From Fidelibacterota bacterium (GTDB lineage: Bacteria > Pseudomonadota > Alphaproteobacteria > Rhodospirillales > Rhodospirillaceae), in assembly GCA_947475365.1 (NCBI GenBank), contig CANJOI010000004.1, positions 1-38,558 on the forward strand: a stretch of DNA of 38,558 nucleotides, read 5' to 3'. Made by a program: the position numbers and the translations under genes. The notes under the pieces are model-generated. The model worked only from the letters and a program-made list of their open reading frames with translations, was not told the origin of the DNA and did no database searches. This document shows, piece after piece, positions 34,813-38,558 of this stretch (position 1 is its first letter; each line of letters opens with the position of its first letter).

Positions 34813-37185
34813 ATGCAGCACCTGGGATCGCTTTCCAAGGATGAACTCGTCGCCCTCTCGCACCGGCTTGAAGCGGCGCAGCGTTACGGCGAACTTGAGC
34901 AGGTGCTGCGCCGCGTGATGTCTCTCGATCCGCGTGCGGCGGAGCATGCCATACGGCTGGGGTGGTCGTTACTTGCGCTGGGCCGCCCAAGGGAGGCACG
35001 CGAGGTGTTCTCGGAGGTATCCGGGGGCGGGGCTGCCGACGAAGTCGTAGTCGCGGGCGGCGCCGGGATTGCTGCCTTTCGAACGGGCGATCTGAAAACC
35101 GCCGTCCGCCTGCTCGAGACAGCAGTCGCAGGCGGGATGACGGCGGCGGACATGCCCTTCATTCAAGCCGCGAACGAAGCCGGGCTTTTCGCCAAGGCGC
35201 TGGTGGTGACCTCTCGCCTCGCCGCGCAGTCGCCGCTGGACCGCGACATCGTGATGCTGCACGCTCGGCAATTGGCCTACCTTAAGCACTTTCGGGCCGC
35301 CGCCGATGCGATCCTGCATCTGTTCTCGCGCAAGACTGCCGACGCTCAGTCGCTTGAACTTCTAGCGCAAGTGTTGGCTGCGGGCGGCGACTATCGCGAA
35401 GCCTGCAATGTTCTGGCGCAGTTGCTGCGCGTGGACTTTGAGCGCGACGAAATGCACGCTCTTTGGACTCATTGCGTTGCTGAAGGATATAGCGATAAAG
35501 AAGGCGCCGAAGCGCTCAGCCAACTGGCCGCGGGGGATCCGCAACACTGCGCTGCTATCTACCAGCTAGCCATCCTGCGCGATCGCCAGGGTAGTCTGGA
35601 GGAAGCGTCCGGTCTTGCGGAACGGTGCGCCGTTCTCCTGCCGAACTCATCGCTGGTGGAGGGGCTGCGCGCGCGACTTGCGCTGCTTCGAGGCGACATT
35701 GACGATGCGGTCCGGCATCAGCAGGCGGTGTACGACCGGATGGCGGCGCTTGTAGAGGCGCGCGAGAAACCCCGCGTAGCGTTAGCGCCTGCGCCGGAGT
35801 CGTTGGAGCAATGCACCCCGACTCTTTATATTCCGGTAGAGATCAGCAGCCGAGAGCTGATGAGCAGGTTGCTGGTGGCGATATTCGCCGCACGCGCGGG
35901 ATTCACCGTCGTAATGATGGGTCATACCGTACTCCGCAAGGCCGTCAACCTTCCTCGTGGCTTCGTCCTGAATAAGAGCCTGCATGTAATGGATGATATT
36001 ATCGTCGCCGAGGCGCGACGGCGGGGTCATAAGCTATGCGTGATCGACGAGGAGGCGTTTGGATGGACGGGAGGAATCAACTCTCTCCTGCGCACCCTAG
36101 ATCCCGGCCTTCTCCCGGCCTGCGCGGCGCTTTTCGCTCCAGGAAAGTATTATGTCGATGAGATCGGCGCCATTGCTCCCACTGCGACACTTGTCGCCAG
36201 CGGAAATCCGCGAACTGATTTCTTCAACCCACAGCTCATTGGGTTGATCACTGAAGAGGCTGAGAAGGTGCGCGAGGCACAGGGGCGCTCCATCCTGATC
36301 TGCACCAATTTTGGCGGCTGGAATAGCCGGATTCATTCATTCGCTACCATGTGTCTGGTTTCTTTTCGTGTGCCAGGGATCCCCATGAGTAGTGACCGCG
36401 GCAGATGGCTGCAGGACATCTACAAGGATTCGTCAGGATCTGAATGCTACGACACAGCTATGGTCCGGCAAGCTATCCCGGCGCTTGCGGAGGCTTTCCC
36501 CGGCCACAAGATTATTGTGAGGCCCCATCCGGTCGAAGACGCCAAAGTCTGGGAGCGATTGTTGGCGAGAACGGAAAATGTAGTCGTGTCCGGCGCGGAG
36601 TCGCTGCATGTGCAAATGTTCGCAAGCGACGTCATGGTGCATGTCGAGGGCTGCGGCACGGGCCTGGAGGCGCGGTTGGCTGGGCGTCCCACGGTCTGTC
36701 TGCATGCGGGCAAGCAATTCGCCTATCCCAAACTTGGAATCTCGGGAAAGCTCTCGCCATCCGCCCATGATATCCCACAGCTCTTGCGCCAAGTTGCTGA
36801 CGCCATCAATGCGCCGGCGCCCGCGCTCACTCCGGAACAGAATGAACTGATTGCGAGGCACATTGAGCGACCCCCTAAACTGGTCAGCGCGCTGATCGCG
36901 GATTATCTGACCGATATGTTTGTGGCAAGCACAGGCAGAGATCCGCGCGACGCGGGGGTGGATTCCGCGGCCCCAGAGGTGCTTCGGGACCTTTTGTCAG
37001 TCGCCCAGGTGAAGGCGGAGGCCGCAGCATTCGGCAATATTGGACTAAGGGCCAAGCGTTTTTCCGCAGGAAAGGAAAAGCTCGAAGGGCACATAAAGAC
37101 GCTTACCTCGCGACTGGGTATAACCGGGTCGTTTATTGTAGATATGCTTGCCGAGGGCGTGGTCATGATGCGCCCGGGAACCTAG
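34813..37185 (+). CDS. TPR-like helical domain fused to surface-carbohydrate biosynthesis (CDP-glycerol/BtrH-like) domain
   Basis: N-terminal helical repeats (LSKDELVALSHRLEAAQRYGELEQVLRRVMSLDP...), then LYIPVEISSRELMSRLLVAIFAARAGFTVVMMGH and KIIVRPHPVEDAKVWERLL...EGCGTGLEARLAGRPTVCL. Confidence 0.75.
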   Translation: MQHLGSLSKDELVALSHRLEAAQRYGELEQVLRRVMSLDPRAAEHAIRLGWSLLALGRPREAREVFSEVSGGGAADEVVVAGGAGIAAFRTGDLKTAVRLLETAVAGGMTAADMPFIQAANEAGLFAKALVVTSRLAAQSPLDRDIVMLHARQLAYLKHFRAAADAILHLFSRKTADAQSLELLAQVLAAGGDYREACNVLAQLLRVDFERDEMHALWTHCVAEGYSDKEGAEALSQLAAGDPQHCAAIYQLAILRDRQGSLEEASGLAERCAVLLPNSSLVEGLRARLALLRGDIDDAVRHQQAVYDRMAALVEAREKPRVALAPAPESLEQCTPTLYIPVEISSRELMSRLLVAIFAARAGFTVVMMGHTVLRKAVNLPRGFVLNKSLHVMDDIIVAEARRRGHKLCVIDEEAFGWTGGINSLLRTLDPGLLPACAALFAPGKYYVDEIGAIAPTATLVASGNPRTDFFNPQLIGLITEEAEKVREAQGRSILICTNFGGWNSRIHSFATMCLVSFRVPGIPMSSDRGRWLQDIYKDSSGSECYDTAMVRQAIPALAEAFPGHKIIVRPHPVEDAKVWERLLARTENVVVSGAESLHVQMFASDVMVHVEGCGTGLEARLAGRPTVCLHAGKQFAYPKLGISGKLSPSAHDIPQLLRQVADAINAPAPALTPEQNELIARHIERPPKLVSALIADYLTDMFVASTGRDPRDAGVDSAAPEVLRDLLSVAQVKAEAAAFGNIGLRAKRFSAGKEKLEGHIKTLTSRLGITGSFIVDMLAEGVVMMRPGT

Positions 37186-37218
37186 ATAAGTCGCAGCAGC
37201 AACAGGCCGGGGGTTGGC

Positions 37219-38184
37219 ATGAGTAACGCCGAAATTTTGCTTTTTCAGATGCTAAAGGGAGGCGTGGACAAGCGCACCCGCGACATGATGGGCGCGTCCA
37301 TGGCCAAGACCATCAGCAGCGCCTGGCCCGTTCCGCGCGTGGCGTCCAGCAAGGAGGAGCACGCCGCCGTTGAGCGGCTCCATCAACGGGGTTTCGCGGA
37401 AGTTGCCCCGATGTTCTCGCCCGCGGACTTGGCCGAGATCGACGCCTATTTCGCGGACAAGCCGATCTGTTTCAGCAACACCGATCTCACGCCGAACACG
37501 GCGACGCGGCGGCTACTATCCGATCGCCTGCCAGAGACTCGCTTCGGGCTCTGGGAGCAGCACGTCATATCAGCCTGTCCGCCGTTCTGCCGCGCCGCAT
37601 TTGATCCGGCCCTCTTGCGCATCGCCGAAGCCTATCTGGATGCACCGCCGACGGTCTCCATCATCACGGCGTGGTGGTCGTTCCCGTCAAACGCGGCGCC
37701 GCCGGGCGGCATGCAGCATTTCCATCATGACCGCGATGATTTTCGCATGCTCAAGCTGTTTTGCTACCTGACGGACGTCACACCCACCTCCGGGCCGCAT
37801 GAGTTCGTGGAAGAAACCCATAGCTTTGACGCGTTGCTCGGCCTTATGGGGCGGCGGAAGTGGCAGAGCGCCGCGGAGCAAAAGGAATTTCTGCAGTGGA
37901 TGGAAGCCCATCGCAAAGAAGACGCGGATGTCAGCCGCATGTTCCCGGCAGAAAATATACGCACGATAACCGGTCCGCGCGGGGCCACGTTCTTCGAAGA
38001 CACACGCGGTCTTCACCGCGGGTTGCCGCCTGTCAACGCCCCGCGCCTTGCGTTTGAGATATGCTATGCGCTTACGCCGAAGCACAACGGTGTCTATGCG
38101 CCCATCGCACTGCCGTGCGCGGTCGCCGCCGGCCCGGGCGCGAGCTATGCAAATCGCCTTTTCTATCAGCAGGCCGCTGGTTAG
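37219..38184 (+). CDS. Phytanoyl-CoA dioxygenase (PhyH) family protein
   Basis: MQHFHHDRDDFRMLKLFCYLTDVTPTSGPHEFVEETH (HxD) and FFEDTRGLHRGLPPVNAPRLAFEICYAL (distal His/Arg). Confidence 0.83.
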   Translation: MSNAEILLFQMLKGGVDKRTRDMMGASMAKTISSAWPVPRVASSKEEHAAVERLHQRGFAEVAPMFSPADLAEIDAYFADKPICFSNTDLTPNTATRRLLSDRLPETRFGLWEQHVISACPPFCRAAFDPALLRIAEAYLDAPPTVSIITAWWSFPSNAAPPGGMQHFHHDRDDFRMLKLFCYLTDVTPTSGPHEFVEETHSFDALLGLMGRRKWQSAAEQKEFLQWMEAHRKEDADVSRMFPAENIRTITGPRGATFFEDTRGLHRGLPPVNAPRLAFEICYALTPKHNGVYAPIALPCAVAAGPGASYANRLFYQQAAG

Positions 38185-38238
38185 AGCGTATAGACCGCGA
38201 CCGGACGTTTGTTTCGGACAAGTCGAGGGGTTGCGGCG

Positions 38239-38313
38239 CTAGTCCGCCGGCGGGTCAGGGCTTTTGCCGTAGACCCATTCCACATGGAGGCGGTTATCGA
38301 TGCCTTGGATCAG
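38239..38313 (-). pseudogene. 3' remnant of a gene truncated by the IS element
   Basis: Reverse strand ...SLIQGIDNRLHVEWVYGKSPDPPAD* stays open up to the IS boundary at about 38314, then meets the IS end. Confidence 0.4.
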
Positions 38314-38558
38314 TGACCGGCCCCCACAGAGTGGTCCGGGTGGAATGTTAATTCAGCATAGGCATTTCGACTAGTAGTCTGCTGGCCGGCCAGCTGATGA
38401 CCTCGGGTGCTGGCGGCTTGTACCCGAGCGACGAATGCGGCCTGACCGTGTTGTAGTGCCTGCGCCACGCCTCGATCACGATCTTGGCCTCGTTCAGGGT
38501 GTAGAATATCTCTCCGTCGAGCAGTTCATCTCGAAGTTTGCCGTTAAAGGATTCAACG
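38314..38558 (-). mobile_element. IS3-family insertion sequence, one end, cut by window edge
   Basis: Terminal sequence TGACCGGCCCCCACAGAGTGGTCCGGGTGGAATG followed immediately by the 3' end of an IS3-type transposase orfB. Confidence 0.82.
38348..38558 (-). CDS. IS3-family transposase orfB, C-terminal part (partial)
   Basis: Reverse strand VESFNGKLRDELLDGEIFYTLNEAKIVIEAWRRHYNTVRPHSSLGYKPPAPEVISWPASRLLVEMPMLN*; rve integrase C-terminal signature. Confidence 0.92.
   Translation of the reverse strand, partial: VESFNGKLRDELLDGEIFYTLNEAKIVIEAWRRHYNTVRPHSSLGYKPPAPEVISWPASRLLVEMPMLN

Noticed and set aside
1-38558. CRISPR array, prophage, toxin-antitoxin, rRNA or tRNA genes
   Set aside because: No regularly spaced repeats, phage structural genes, recognised TA pair or RNA gene sequence was seen on reading; a tRNAscan/Infernal run would be needed to exclude small RNAs.

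Overview
GC-rich, alphaproteobacterial-looking chromosomal window with dense coding, no rRNA, no tRNA recognised and no CRISPR array. Left part (about 2.3-12.2 kb): a phosphocholine-type phospholipase C, a PhnD/PhnC/PhnE-type ABC importer, an RpiR/SIS regulator, a HAD-IIA phosphatase and a TonB-dependent receptor. Together these look like a phospholipid-headgroup or phosphate-ester acquisition locus. Middle (12.3-20.2 kb): a glycan/methyltransferase island containing a GT41(OGT-like)-FkbM fusion, a second FkbM protein, a TPR + GT11-like protein, another glycosyltransferase and a Cys-cluster protein whose Cys motif extends upstream of the called start. Then: an MFS transporter; a 2H phosphoesterase (LigT-like) with a perfect alphaproteobacterial LexA box (GTTC-N7-GTTC) just upstream; DUF952; a DAAO-like oxidoreductase; a serine hydrolase; a LuxR-type regulator; an NHL-repeat protein; a HupE-like protein; and a metallo-beta-lactamase-fold protein with an altered metal motif. 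Right part (32.2-38.2 kb): a second surface-glycan cluster (SpsF-like, WbqC, PseG-like, TPR-surface carbohydrate protein, PhyH dioxygenase). The window ends in an IS3-family element that appears to have cut the 3' end of another gene. All functional calls come from reading the translated sequences; no database search was run.
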